A stretch of 6,428 nt of DNA from Candidatus Auribacterota bacterium. Its GTDB lineage: Bacteria; Auribacterota; Tritonobacteria; UBA1439. A program made the translations under genes and the position numbers. The DNA lies in the NCBI GenBank assembly GCA_026391995.1, contig JAPLCY010000095.1, forward strand, positions 1 through 6,428, written 5' to 3'. Below the pieces are notes generated by a model. It ran no database searches and was not told the origin of the DNA. It saw only the letters and a program-made list of their open reading frames with translations. Shown one piece after another: positions 1-5,963 of this stretch (position 1 is its first letter; the number at the start of each line of letters is the position of its first letter).

Positions 1-131
1 ATGAGCTCATCTTCAAGTTTCTTGATCTGCGAGCTTATTGCCGGCTGCGTCCGGAATAGCTTGCTTGCCGCCTTTGAGAAGCTCCCGTTACGCACCACCT
101 CTACAAAACATTTGAGTGCAAAGTAATCCAT
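1..131 (-). CDS. LysR-type transcriptional regulator, N-terminal part (runs off the window)
   Basis: The 43 complete codons from the ATG at 131 begin MDYFALKCFVEVVRNGSFSK and continue through AASKLFRTQPAISSQIKKLE to DEL. This is the classic N-terminal winged helix-turn-helix of LysR regulators: a first helix rich in F/V, the 'GSFSKAASKL' turn, and the recognition helix 'TQPAISSQIKKLE'. The frame is open to the window edge, so the effector-binding domain (usually about 200 more residues) lies outside. The start is supported by a purine-rich GGGAGAAGGA just upstream on the minus strand. LysR proteins are cytoplasmic DNA-binding activators or repressors that often control a divergently transcribed neighbour. 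Here that neighbour is the small membrane-protein gene at 279, so control of it is plausible but inferred. The target and ligand cannot be read from this fragment. Confidence 0.9.
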   Translation of the reverse strand, partial: MDYFALKCFVEVVRNGSFSKAASKLFRTQPAISSQIKKLEDEL

Positions 132-278
132 TTCCTTCTCCCGGCTTTATTATAGTATTATAGTATAAAAAATATTTATTATCTATATAGAAAGTATTAA
201 TTTTACTTATCGCCAATCTTGCGCTACATTGTGCTTGAAGAATAGATAACTATCAGAAGTACTTGAGGGAATAATGGT
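132..278. promoter_or_regulatory. AT-rich divergent control region between the LysR gene and the small membrane-protein gene
   Basis: The spacer is much more AT-rich than the rest of the window. Read on the minus strand it contains two perfect TATAAT hexamers (149-154 and 157-162, part of a tandem 8-base repeat) and a TATACT (162-167), which are good -10 candidates for the LysR gene; no clear -35 was found. Toward the plus-strand gene, TTGCGC (219-224) followed 18 bases later by TAGATA (243-248) is a weak promoter candidate. Two dyads could be operators: the perfect palindrome TCTATATAGA (182-191), and ATAG-ATAA-CTAT (242-253), which overlaps a T-N11-A LysR-box pattern. In a sequence this AT-rich, such matches are partly expected by chance. 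The region is probably regulatory because of its position between divergent genes; the individual sites are tentative. Confidence 0.45.
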
Positions 279-398
279 ATGAACTGGATAACCAATATAA
301 TTATAGCGGTACTCGTAATAATTGTAATCTTTATGTTCTGCTTATTATGTTACTGCCCTGTAACTGAAGGGTTGGCTATAGCCGGCGTTATAGGATAA
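279..398 (+). CDS. Small single-span membrane protein, 39 residues, unknown function
   Basis: The ATG at 279 opens a 39-codon frame ending in TAA at 396-398. It is preceded by TTGAGGGA with the GAGGG core nine bases upstream, a good Shine-Dalgarno spacing. The product starts MNWITN and then has an uninterrupted hydrophobic stretch from about residue 7 to 25 (IIIAVLVIIVIFMFCLLCY), long enough for one transmembrane helix. A Cys cluster (C21, C24, C26) lies at its far end and a short tail PVTEGLAIAGVIG follows. It sits divergently from the LysR gene and upstream of, and codirectional with, the slipin. I recognise no family. Small hydrophobic proteins like this can be membrane-complex modulators, toxin-like peptides or stress peptides; no choice can be made here. 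A hydrophobic frame could arise by chance in AT-rich DNA, but the ribosome binding site, the ATG and the helix of proper length together favour a real gene. Confidence 0.55.
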   Translation: MNWITNIIIAVLVIIVIFMFCLLCYCPVTEGLAIAGVIG

Positions 399-732
399 CT
401 ACGAGATGAATACGCATTTCCCTGATGTTTTAACAGGCAATACGCTTTTACTATCAGCTGTTTCCTGGCCATTAGCTAAAAGAGGGGGAGATCTGCATCA
501 ATGACTATATTGAACACGGGAAGCGGGAGGCGCAGGGCAGCCGTTCTGAAATCTTCAGGATGGCTCTGCGTATCGCCTGCTCGCTTGGGTCCCAACCCCC
601 ACATCCCATTTCCAATGGGCCAATATTCAAAAGATTGGCAGCCACGCAGGTTGAAAGCAGTTTAAAACCTCCGCTGTTAATCAGGAGGCTCAGGCGAGAT
701 GGGGTGTGGGGACAAAAAAGGAGGTGGGTGTC
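399..732. other. Gene-poor stretch between the small membrane protein and the slipin
   Basis: I see no convincing gene in these 334 bases. Composition changes from AT-rich (to about 480) to GC-rich (from about 500), as if two unrelated segments meet here. Short frames occur: 406-504 (32 codons, no clear ribosome binding site), 501-665 (54 codons, overlapping the previous stop as ATGA, with a purine-rich GGGGGAG ten bases upstream), and an open stretch from about 477 that ends in a TGA overlapping the slipin ATG (ATGA at 733-736). None has a recognisable domain and the residue composition (Pro/Arg/Ser-rich) is unconvincing, so they may be remnants of a decayed gene or leader sequence. A small perfect hairpin, CCCATT-TCC-AATGGG, lies at 605-619. 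The slipin promoter presumably lies in this stretch, but I cannot place it. Confidence 0.5.
718..726 (+). promoter_or_regulatory. Strong ribosome binding site of the slipin gene
   Basis: AAGGAGGTG is a near-perfect complement to the 3' end of 16S rRNA. With GGAGG at 720-724 it lies eight bases before the ATG at 733. It decides the start of the slipin gene: the longer reading frame that begins with GTG at 706 would place this ribosome binding site inside the coding region. Confidence 0.8.
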
Positions 733-1572
733 ATGATATTTCTGGGAATCGCGATCGCACTCATTGTGTTGTGGATACAGGTGAGGTCGGTTACAGTCTT
801 TGAATATGAAAAGGGGGTCAAATATAGCTTTGGAAGGTTCAAGAAGATCCTTAGTGCCGGAAAATATTTCTACATTCGGTACTCCACCACGATAAGGAAG
901 GTTGATGTACGGCCCATGTTTATATTGATTAAAGGGCAGGAGATTCTCAGCTCGGACGGCGTCGCACTCAAAATGAGCATTGCCGCACAATACGAGATTC
1001 GCGATCTCAATGTCGCCATCAACAAGGTGGGAGGACAGCACATTAAAAATATGAGTGTCACTTTCGGCAAAATGGGAATCCCCCACATTGACGAGCTGGA
1101 TACCGCTGGCAATAAGGTGGGAATTCACTATGAAGAGGCGCTGCATATCGTCTTGCAACTCACGTTGAGGGAAATCATAGGCCTCTCGAAGATTGAAGAT
1201 ATACTCATTCATAGGGACGTCATTTCACAGCAGCTGATGGAAAAGGCGGACAAAAAGGTGGCGGAACTGGGACTGAAGCTCATTTCAGCGAATATCAAAG
1301 ATATTATGTTTCCCGGAGAACTGAAGAAGATCTTCGCACAGGTTACCAAAGCCAGGCAGGAAGGGCTCGCACTATTAGAAAAGGCGAGGGGCGAGACGGC
1401 GGCATTGCGGAATCTGAATAACAGCGCAAAATTCTTCAAGGATAATCCCGCCCTGATGCAGTTGAGGGCGCTCTATTCCTCGGGCACCATTGTGCTGTCC
1501 ATTCCCGGCGCAGGCTTGCCATTTCCTATAAATGACAAGGGGAGTCATAACTCTGAAGGCACTCGCGGATAA
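733..1572 (+). CDS. Slipin / stomatin-like SPFH (band 7) membrane protein
   Basis: This 279-residue protein has the slipin layout. An N-terminal transmembrane segment lies at about residues 1-16 (MIFLGIAIALIVLWIQ). It is followed by the SPFH/prohibitin domain: VFEYEKGVKYSFGRFKKIL at 22-40, the strand 'RKVDVRP' at 55-61, 'LSSDGVALKMSIAAQYEI' around 72-89, and 'YEEALHIVLQLTLREIIG' at 133-150. A helical stretch from about 163 to 230 ends in an Ala/Glu-rich coiled-coil-like segment with 'AQVTKARQEGLALLEKARGE'. The C-terminal 'GTIVLSIPGAGLPFP' (251-265) is the short hydrophobic strand typical of slipins. Family members oligomerise into cage-like membrane assemblies and often work with an NfeD partner, which is not seen here. 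The ATG at 733 is chosen over upstream GTG 706 because of the Shine-Dalgarno. Residues 97-127 look like an extra segment relative to slipins I know. It is codirectional with the small membrane protein, 334 bases away. Confidence 0.88.
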   Translation: MIFLGIAIALIVLWIQVRSVTVFEYEKGVKYSFGRFKKILSAGKYFYIRYSTTIRKVDVRPMFILIKGQEILSSDGVALKMSIAAQYEIRDLNVAINKVGGQHIKNMSVTFGKMGIPHIDELDTAGNKVGIHYEEALHIVLQLTLREIIGLSKIEDILIHRDVISQQLMEKADKKVAELGLKLISANIKDIMFPGELKKIFAQVTKARQEGLALLEKARGETAALRNLNNSAKFFKDNPALMQLRALYSSGTIVLSIPGAGLPFPINDKGSHNSEGTRG

Positions 1573-1808
1573 GCGTAGCCGAGACTTGATCGGCGAATTT
1601 ATGCTGCAGTTCGGCCGGAGGCACTGGAATCAAGAAGTTCCGCAAAATATTTAATGAAACAGACTTTTGTGTCCTGCCTCGCTTGGTAACATTTTCCCAA
1701 CCTTAGAAGACACTTCCATCCCGATCATACCGCCCATTTCTCTGACAGCGCCTCCGCCTGTTCGAGCCCCGTCATCGGCAGAAAGCACTACTGTACCCCG
1801 GCGCGATC
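1573..1808. other. Spacer between convergent slipin and permease genes
   Basis: These 236 bases separate the slipin stop from the stop of the last transporter gene, which reads toward it. A short dyad right after the slipin stop (GCCGA 1578-1582 with TCGGC 1590-1594, seven-base loop) is followed by GAATTTA, not a real T-run. An imperfect dyad at 1660-1676 (CAGAC / GTCCTG) would read into TTTCATT on the minus strand. Either could weakly aid termination of the transcript reading through it, but neither is a good rho-independent terminator. I see no gene, only short frames of 11-17 codons on the plus strand and unrecognised fragments on the minus strand. Confidence 0.4.
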
Positions 1809-2939
1809 CTACCCCAGACTTCTCCTGAAGCGGAGCGAGCTCAAGCCGAGTATTATGATCCCAAAAATGAGTAAGGCGACGATGTCCGCCCAGAGGACCT
1901 GCACACCAACCCCCTTCAGGAATATTCCCCGCAAGATCACGAGGTAGTACCGCAGCGGGTTCAGGTACGTAAGGTACTGGACGGGAACCGGCATGTTCTG
2001 GATCGGGTACATGAAACCCGACAACAGGTTCGCGGGAAAGAAAAACAGGAATGTGGACATCATCGCCTCCTGCTGCGTCGATGAGAGGGTGGAGATGAAC
2101 AAACCCACGCCCAGACTGGTCAACAGGTATATGGCCGTCGTCCCCAGGAGCAGCAGGAGACTCCCGCGAATGGGGATGGAAAACCACAGGACGCCGATCG
2201 TGGTCACGAGCAGCATCTCGGCGAGGCCGATGACGGCGAATGGCGCCAGCTTTCCCAAGATCAGCTCGATCGGTCGCAAGGGGCTCACGATGAGCTGCTC
2301 GATCGTGCCGATCTCTTTTTCCCGCACGATCGACATGGACGTCAGGAGCAGCGTCATCACCGTGACGATGAGGGCCATGACGCCGGGGATATAATAGTTC
2401 TTGGATTCGAGGTTTTCGTTAAACCATGCACGGTCGCGCATATCCACGCCGGCGATGGCCGGGACGGTCTCCATGAAAACGGTCATGCGTTCCTGCAGCA
2501 TGCCGCCGTTGAACTGCTGAAGGACCTGGTTCGCGTACGAGAGCACTATGCTGGCGGTGTTGGAATCGCTGGCGTCGAGGATGAGCTGGAACTCCGCGCT
2601 CCGGTTCCCCTCGAGGTCGCGCCCGAACCCCCGGTCGAATCGCAACACCGCGCTGACGCGCCCCTTATTGATCAACCGGTTTTGTTCGCGATCGGTGGCG
2701 ATAAAATATTTCGCGGTGAAATAGTGCGAATAGGTAAACGCCCTTATGAGCTGGCGGCTCTGGAAGGTGTTGTCCAGGTCATAGATCGCGGTGGGGACGT
2801 TCTGGACATCTGTATTTGCCGCGTATCCGAAGACGATCAGCTGCACAAGTGGCGACACGAACATCACCACCTTCATCCTCGGGTCGCGGAAGACCTGGAG
2901 GAACTCTTTGATGAGTATGCTCTTGATCCGTTCAAACAT
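1809..2939 (-). CDS. ybhR: ABC-2 type transporter permease, YbhR-like
   Basis: This is a 376-residue inner-membrane permease of an ABC-2 exporter. The N-terminal cytoplasmic helix MFERIKSILIKEFLQVFRDP is followed by TM1 (about 23-42), a large extracytoplasmic domain (about 43-180, with 'DASDSNTA' and 'AWFNENLES'), and then five more membrane segments between about 182 and 367. The coupling region 'SIVREKEIGTIEQLIVSPLRP' (203-223) after TM2 matches the E. coli YbhR type, as do 'STQQEA' and 'NLLSGFMYPIQNMP'. The ATG at 2939 is preferred over the longer frame reaching 3089, because the longer one would overlap the upstream permease by 85 bases and its extra N-terminus lacks membrane character. 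The ribosome binding site is weak (CTGGGG). It is last in the operon, 65 bases after its paralogue, which has exactly the same length. The two should form the membrane heterodimer. Substrate unknown. Confidence 0.9.
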   Translation of the reverse strand: MFERIKSILIKEFLQVFRDPRMKVVMFVSPLVQLIVFGYAANTDVQNVPTAIYDLDNTFQSRQLIRAFTYSHYFTAKYFIATDREQNRLINKGRVSAVLRFDRGFGRDLEGNRSAEFQLILDASDSNTASIVLSYANQVLQQFNGGMLQERMTVFMETVPAIAGVDMRDRAWFNENLESKNYYIPGVMALIVTVMTLLLTSMSIVREKEIGTIEQLIVSPLRPIELILGKLAPFAVIGLAEMLLVTTIGVLWFSIPIRGSLLLLLGTTAIYLLTSLGVGLFISTLSSTQQEAMMSTFLFFFPANLLSGFMYPIQNMPVPVQYLTYLNPLRYYLVILRGIFLKGVGVQVLWADIVALLIFGIIILGLSSLRFRRSLG

Positions 2940-3004
2940 GTGGACCCCAGTGTGAAGTGCAAGGTCTAAAGTTGATAACGGGGGCCGTGCGCAGAAATCA
3001 CGCC

Positions 3005-4135
3005 CTATGCCACCTTCTTTTTGAACTTCCTTATCGCCAGAAAGATCATGGCCGCCGCAAAGAGCGCCAGGAATAAGGCCTGCTGCCACAGGTCCCTGAT
3101 CCCCACCCCCTTCAGGTAAATCCCCCGCACGATGACGATGAAATAGCGCGCGGGCACCAGATAGGTGACCGCCTGTACCGCCGCCGGCATGTTCCAGATC
3201 GGATACCTGAACCCGGAGAGGAGCACGGTCGGCATGAATGTTGCGAGTATCGCGAACTGGCTGGCGAGGAGCTGGTTCCGCGAGATTATCGAGATGAGGA
3301 TCCCCATCATCAGCGCCCCGCAGAGGAAAAGGCTGCTCAGCGCGAAGAGCAGGGCCACGCTCCCCTGTACGGGCACGCTGAAGACGAATTTTGCCATTAT
3401 GACGGACAGGATCAGATCAAAGAGCCCGATGCAGAAATACGGAAGGAACTTGCCCACGACGAGCTCGTTCGGGCGCACGGGGGTGGCGACCAGCTGTTCC
3501 ATGGTGCCGCGCTCCCATTCGCGGGCCACCGTGAGCGAGGTGAGCAGCGCGGCAATCGTCATGATGATCACCACGATGAGCCCCGGGACAATGAAGATCA
3601 TGCTTTCAAAATTGGGGTTGAACCACGGCCGCGGCTTGAAGCTGACCGGCTGCGGGTTGACGATCGTCACCCCGGCCACGGCATGCGCGAAGAAATGCTG
3701 GTTGTAGTTCGCAATGACGCTCGAGATGTAGCCCCGGGCGATGGTGGCCGTATTGGAATCGCTGCCGTCGATCAGGAACTGCGCGGGGGCCGGCTGCCCT
3801 GAACCAAGGTAGCGGGAGAAGTCTTTCGGCAGCACCATGGCGATCATCGCCTCCCCCGTGTCTATCTTCCATACGAGATCCTGGTAGGTGTCGTAGTAGC
3901 CGATGATTTTGAAATACCGGGAGTTGTGAAAATCGAGAATGAAATGCTTCGCCGTCTGGGAATTGTCCTGATCCCATATCACCATCGGGACGTTGTCGAC
4001 ATCGAGCGTGAGGGCGTAGCCGAACAGGACGAGTAACAGCACCGGGATGGCCAGTGAGAGGATAAGGCTCCTCGGGTCGCGGAGGATCTGGAGAAACTCT
4101 TTCTTTGCCAGTGCCCGAATCCGCACAAGGTTCAT
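3005..4135 (-). CDS. ybhS: ABC-2 type transporter permease, YbhS-like
   Basis: This 376-residue permease is the paralogue and likely partner of the downstream gene. It begins MNLVRIRALAKKEFLQILRD, followed by TM1 (about 23-43) and a long periplasmic domain (about 44-178) containing 'DGSDSNTATIARGY' and 'PRPWFNPNFES'. The remaining membrane helices lie between about 180 and 367, and the tail is basic (RKFKKKVA). The segment 'SLTVAREWERGTMEQLVATP' (200-219) after TM2 is the YbhS-type coupling motif. The C-terminal 'LLSGFRYPIWNMP...YLVPARYFIVIVRGIYLKGVG' repeats closely in the next gene and indicates an old tandem duplication. The ATG at 4135 has AGGGGTAGGAA just upstream. The spacer to the ATPase B stop is only 19 bases, so translational coupling is likely. 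It is expected to sit in the inner membrane and export a substrate that cannot be named from sequence; multidrug or ion efflux has been suggested for Ybh-type systems. Confidence 0.92.
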   Translation of the reverse strand: MNLVRIRALAKKEFLQILRDPRSLILSLAIPVLLLVLFGYALTLDVDNVPMVIWDQDNSQTAKHFILDFHNSRYFKIIGYYDTYQDLVWKIDTGEAMIAMVLPKDFSRYLGSGQPAPAQFLIDGSDSNTATIARGYISSVIANYNQHFFAHAVAGVTIVNPQPVSFKPRPWFNPNFESMIFIVPGLIVVIIMTIAALLTSLTVAREWERGTMEQLVATPVRPNELVVGKFLPYFCIGLFDLILSVIMAKFVFSVPVQGSVALLFALSSLFLCGALMMGILISIISRNQLLASQFAILATFMPTVLLSGFRYPIWNMPAAVQAVTYLVPARYFIVIVRGIYLKGVGIRDLWQQALFLALFAAAMIFLAIRKFKKKVA

Positions 4136-4154
4136 TTCCTACCCCTTACCCGCT

Positions 4155-5114
4155 TCACGCGGCCTTGATGTGTTCATGGTCATATTCTTCAATAAGTGAT
4201 ACGAAGACATCCTCAAGGGACGGCAGGATCTTTCTGACCGTGTACCCCGCGACCCCCGCGCCCTTGAAGAGGGCCTCGATCGCCGGACCCGTCTTCTCCG
4301 CGGATTCGACCACGGCGTGGATCGCCGTGCCGAAAAGCGCCGTCTGTTTCACCCCGCTGACTGCGCGCACCCTCTCGGACCATATTTCCGAGTCGGGAAC
4401 CTGGATCTCCATTACCTGGTCTTTCATGATAACGGTTTTCATCTCCATGGGCGTGCCTATGGCAATCCGTGTCCCTTTGTAGATGAGGGCCAGGCGGTTG
4501 CAGTTCTCCGCCTCGTCCATATAGTGGGTGGTCACAAAGACGGTGACGCCGTGCGCTGCCATCTCCTTGATGGTGGCCCAGGAATTCCCGCGCGTGATCG
4601 GGTCGACACCCGACGTGGGCTCATCGAGGAAGATGATGGTGGGACGATGGATGATCGCACAGCCCAGCGCCAGGCGCTGCTTCCACCCGCCGGAGATGTC
4701 CTTGGTGAGCCGCGTGCGAAACTCCTCTATCCCGGCGGTTTTGATGATCTCCTCTTTCCGCGCGGCGCGCTCGCTGTTGGGTATCCGGTAGAGCCCGCTG
4801 TAGAAATCGATGTTTTCCTCGACCGTAAGATCGTCGTAGAGCGAGAACTTCTGCGACATATAGCCGATGTTCTGGCGTATCTGGCGCTGCTCCCGGACGA
4901 TATCGAACCCCGCCACCTTCCCGGACCCCGACGTGGGCGTCAAAATGCCGCACAACATCCTTATCGTGGTGGATTTTCCGGCGCCGTTGGGCCCGAGGAA
5001 ACCAAAAATCTCCCCCCGCGCGATCTGAAAATTTACGCGGTTCACCGCCACGAAGCTGCCGAAACATTTTTCGAGGTCGTGGACCTCGACTGCGACAGTC
5101 GTATCCTGACTCAT
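4155..5114 (-). CDS. ABC transporter ATPase B, equivalent to the C-terminal half of YbhF
   Basis: This 319-residue nucleotide-binding subunit has all catalytic elements: Walker A GPNGAGKST (41-49), Q-loop Gln in GYMSQKF (Q88), signature ISGGWKQ (140-146), Walker B IIFLDE (160-165) with catalytic Glu165, D-loop SGVDP (168-172) and switch His197 in TTHYMDEAENC. Past the ATPase core (about 1-235) it has a C-terminal extension to 319 ending 'LPSLEDVFVSLIEEYDHEH', typical of ABC-2 exporters. The motifs resemble the second half of E. coli YbhF. I take the ATG at 5114; a TTG 30 bases further upstream keeps the frame open but has no usable ribosome binding site. Initiation at 5114 also looks weak (only G-runs upstream). 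'TRGNSW' at 174-179 departs from the usual RRxFW but is not in an active-site motif. It powers the permease pair together with ATPase A. Confidence 0.93.
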   Translation of the reverse strand: MSQDTTVAVEVHDLEKCFGSFVAVNRVNFQIARGEIFGFLGPNGAGKSTTIRMLCGILTPTSGSGKVAGFDIVREQRQIRQNIGYMSQKFSLYDDLTVEENIDFYSGLYRIPNSERAARKEEIIKTAGIEEFRTRLTKDISGGWKQRLALGCAIIHRPTIIFLDEPTSGVDPITRGNSWATIKEMAAHGVTVFVTTHYMDEAENCNRLALIYKGTRIAIGTPMEMKTVIMKDQVMEIQVPDSEIWSERVRAVSGVKQTALFGTAIHAVVESAEKTGPAIEALFKGAGVAGYTVRKILPSLEDVFVSLIEEYDHEHIKAA

Positions 5115-5165
5115 CCCCGATAACCCCCGCAAAGCAAACTTCAAACCTCACACATCAAAACAAGC

Positions 5166-5228
5166 CCCAAATCCCGATAAATGCCTGTAGCGTCACGTTG
5201 GGATTTGGGATAGGGGATTTGTGATTTG
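5166..5228. repeat. Heptamer-repeat block with inverted repeat at the ATPase A / ATPase B junction
   Basis: Four consecutive 7-mers GGATTTG, GGATAGG, GGATTTG, TGATTTG occupy exactly 5201-5228. Upstream, CCCAAATCCC (5166-5175) is a perfect inverted match to GGGATTTGGG (5200-5209), so the block can fold into a 10-bp stem with a 24-base loop. The heptamer array runs into the end of the ATPase A gene, where codons 242-252 (QITNPLSQIPT) and the nearby TGA (5193-5195) lie in the block. This resembles the short tandem heptamer repeats known from intergenic regions of several bacterial groups. In the minus-strand mRNA the hairpin would lie around the ATPase A stop and could affect mRNA stability or coupling to ATPase B; that role is inferred. 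Confidence 0.65.
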
Positions 5229-5951
5229 CCCCTGCTGCGTGATGATCCTGATGAACGCTTCCTCCAGTGTCTTCGCACCCTGCTCCGCCTTGATGGCAGC
5301 GGGCGTATCGCACCGGAGAAGCCTGCCCTTGTCTATCAGGCCGACCCTCCTGCAGCGTTCCGCCTCGTCGAGATATGACGTCGAGATGAGGATGGTCACC
5401 TTTTCCTTCAACATCTCATAGAGTATCCCCCAGAAATCCCTCCGGGAGACGGGGTCAACGCCGTTCGTGGGCTCGTCCAGGAAAAGGACCTTCGGAGTAT
5501 GGATGAGGGCGCAGGCCAGCCCGAGTTTCTGCTTCATGCCCCCGGAAAGTTTCCCGGCATACCGCTTCGCAAAAGGGGCGAGCCCGCTGAAGCCGAGCAG
5601 CTTGTCTATTCTTCCCTTCCGCTCCCCACGGGGAACACCATAGATATCCGCGTAAAAGTTGATGTTCTCAATGACTGTCAGATCTTCGTAGAGGCCGAAT
5701 CGCTGTGACATATAGCCAATGTCATCCTTGAGCGATTCCGAATCTTTGACAACATGCTTGCCGTGGACCCAGGCCTCTCCCCCGCTCGGATCCAGTATCC
5801 CCGTAAGCAGCCGCATCGTGGTGGTCTTCCCGGCGCCGTCGGGCCCCACGAGGCCGAAGATTTCTCCTTCTCCAATCTCGATGGTAAGTTTGTCCACGGC
5901 GGTGTTGCTGCCGAACGTCCTGGTGAGATTGGAGGTCTTGATTGAAATCAT
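5193..5951 (-). CDS. ABC transporter ATPase A, equivalent to the N-terminal half of YbhF, Ser in place of switch His
   Basis: This 252-residue nucleotide-binding subunit carries Walker A GPDGAGKT (36-43), Q-loop GYMSQRF (Q83), signature LSGGMKQ (135-141), Walker B VLFLDE (155-160) with Glu160, and D-loop NGVDP (163-167). At the H-loop, where ATPase B has TTHYMDEA, this protein has STSYLDEA, so the switch histidine is Ser192. The GPDGAGKT and STSYLDEAE motifs recall the first ABC half of E. coli YbhF, so I read it as that half encoded separately. An asymmetric pair with one degenerate site is then likely. The ATG at 5951 is the only sensible start, because TAA lies in frame six codons upstream, yet no Shine-Dalgarno precedes it. 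The last 11 residues come from a heptamer repeat, not from family sequence. It follows the adaptor gene by 72 bases that contain another repeat. Confidence 0.92.
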   Translation of the reverse strand: MISIKTSNLTRTFGSNTAVDKLTIEIGEGEIFGLVGPDGAGKTTTMRLLTGILDPSGGEAWVHGKHVVKDSESLKDDIGYMSQRFGLYEDLTVIENINFYADIYGVPRGERKGRIDKLLGFSGLAPFAKRYAGKLSGGMKQKLGLACALIHTPKVLFLDEPTNGVDPVSRRDFWGILYEMLKEKVTILISTSYLDEAERCRRVGLIDKGRLLRCDTPAAIKAEQGAKTLEEAFIRIITQQGQITNPLSQIPT

Positions 5952-5963
5952 AGTTGGTGGTAC

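Noticed and set aside
406..504. 32-codon plus-strand frame just after the small membrane protein
   Set aside because: No convincing ribosome binding site, no hydrophobic or domain signature; the proximity and ATGA overlap with the next frame are not enough.
501..665. 54-codon plus-strand frame with an upstream purine run
   Set aside because: Product is Pro/Arg-rich with no recognisable fold, and a purine run ten bases upstream is weak evidence; kept only as a note on the gene-poor stretch.
505..1212. Minus-strand open frame of 235 codons across the slipin start
   Set aside because: It lies opposite the slipin coding region and its Shine-Dalgarno, shows no domain, and is best explained as a shadow frame.
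1578..1600. Hairpin after the slipin stop as a rho-independent terminator
   Set aside because: The stem is only five base pairs and is followed by GAATTTA rather than a T-run.
1651..2187. Minus-strand frame of 178 codons overlapping the end of the YbhR-like gene
   Set aside because: Mostly an out-of-frame reading of the permease gene; the part outside it (1651-1808) carries nothing I recognise.
2940..3089. Upstream extension of the YbhR-like permease to 3089
   Set aside because: It would overlap the preceding permease gene, and the family N-terminus (MFERIKSILIKEFLQ) starts precisely at the ATG at 2939.
4317..5123. Long plus-strand open frame (268 codons) opposite ATPase B
   Set aside because: It is the antisense shadow of a well-supported ATPase gene with all motifs, and its translation (Arg/Pro/Asp/Gly-rich) has no recognisable domain.
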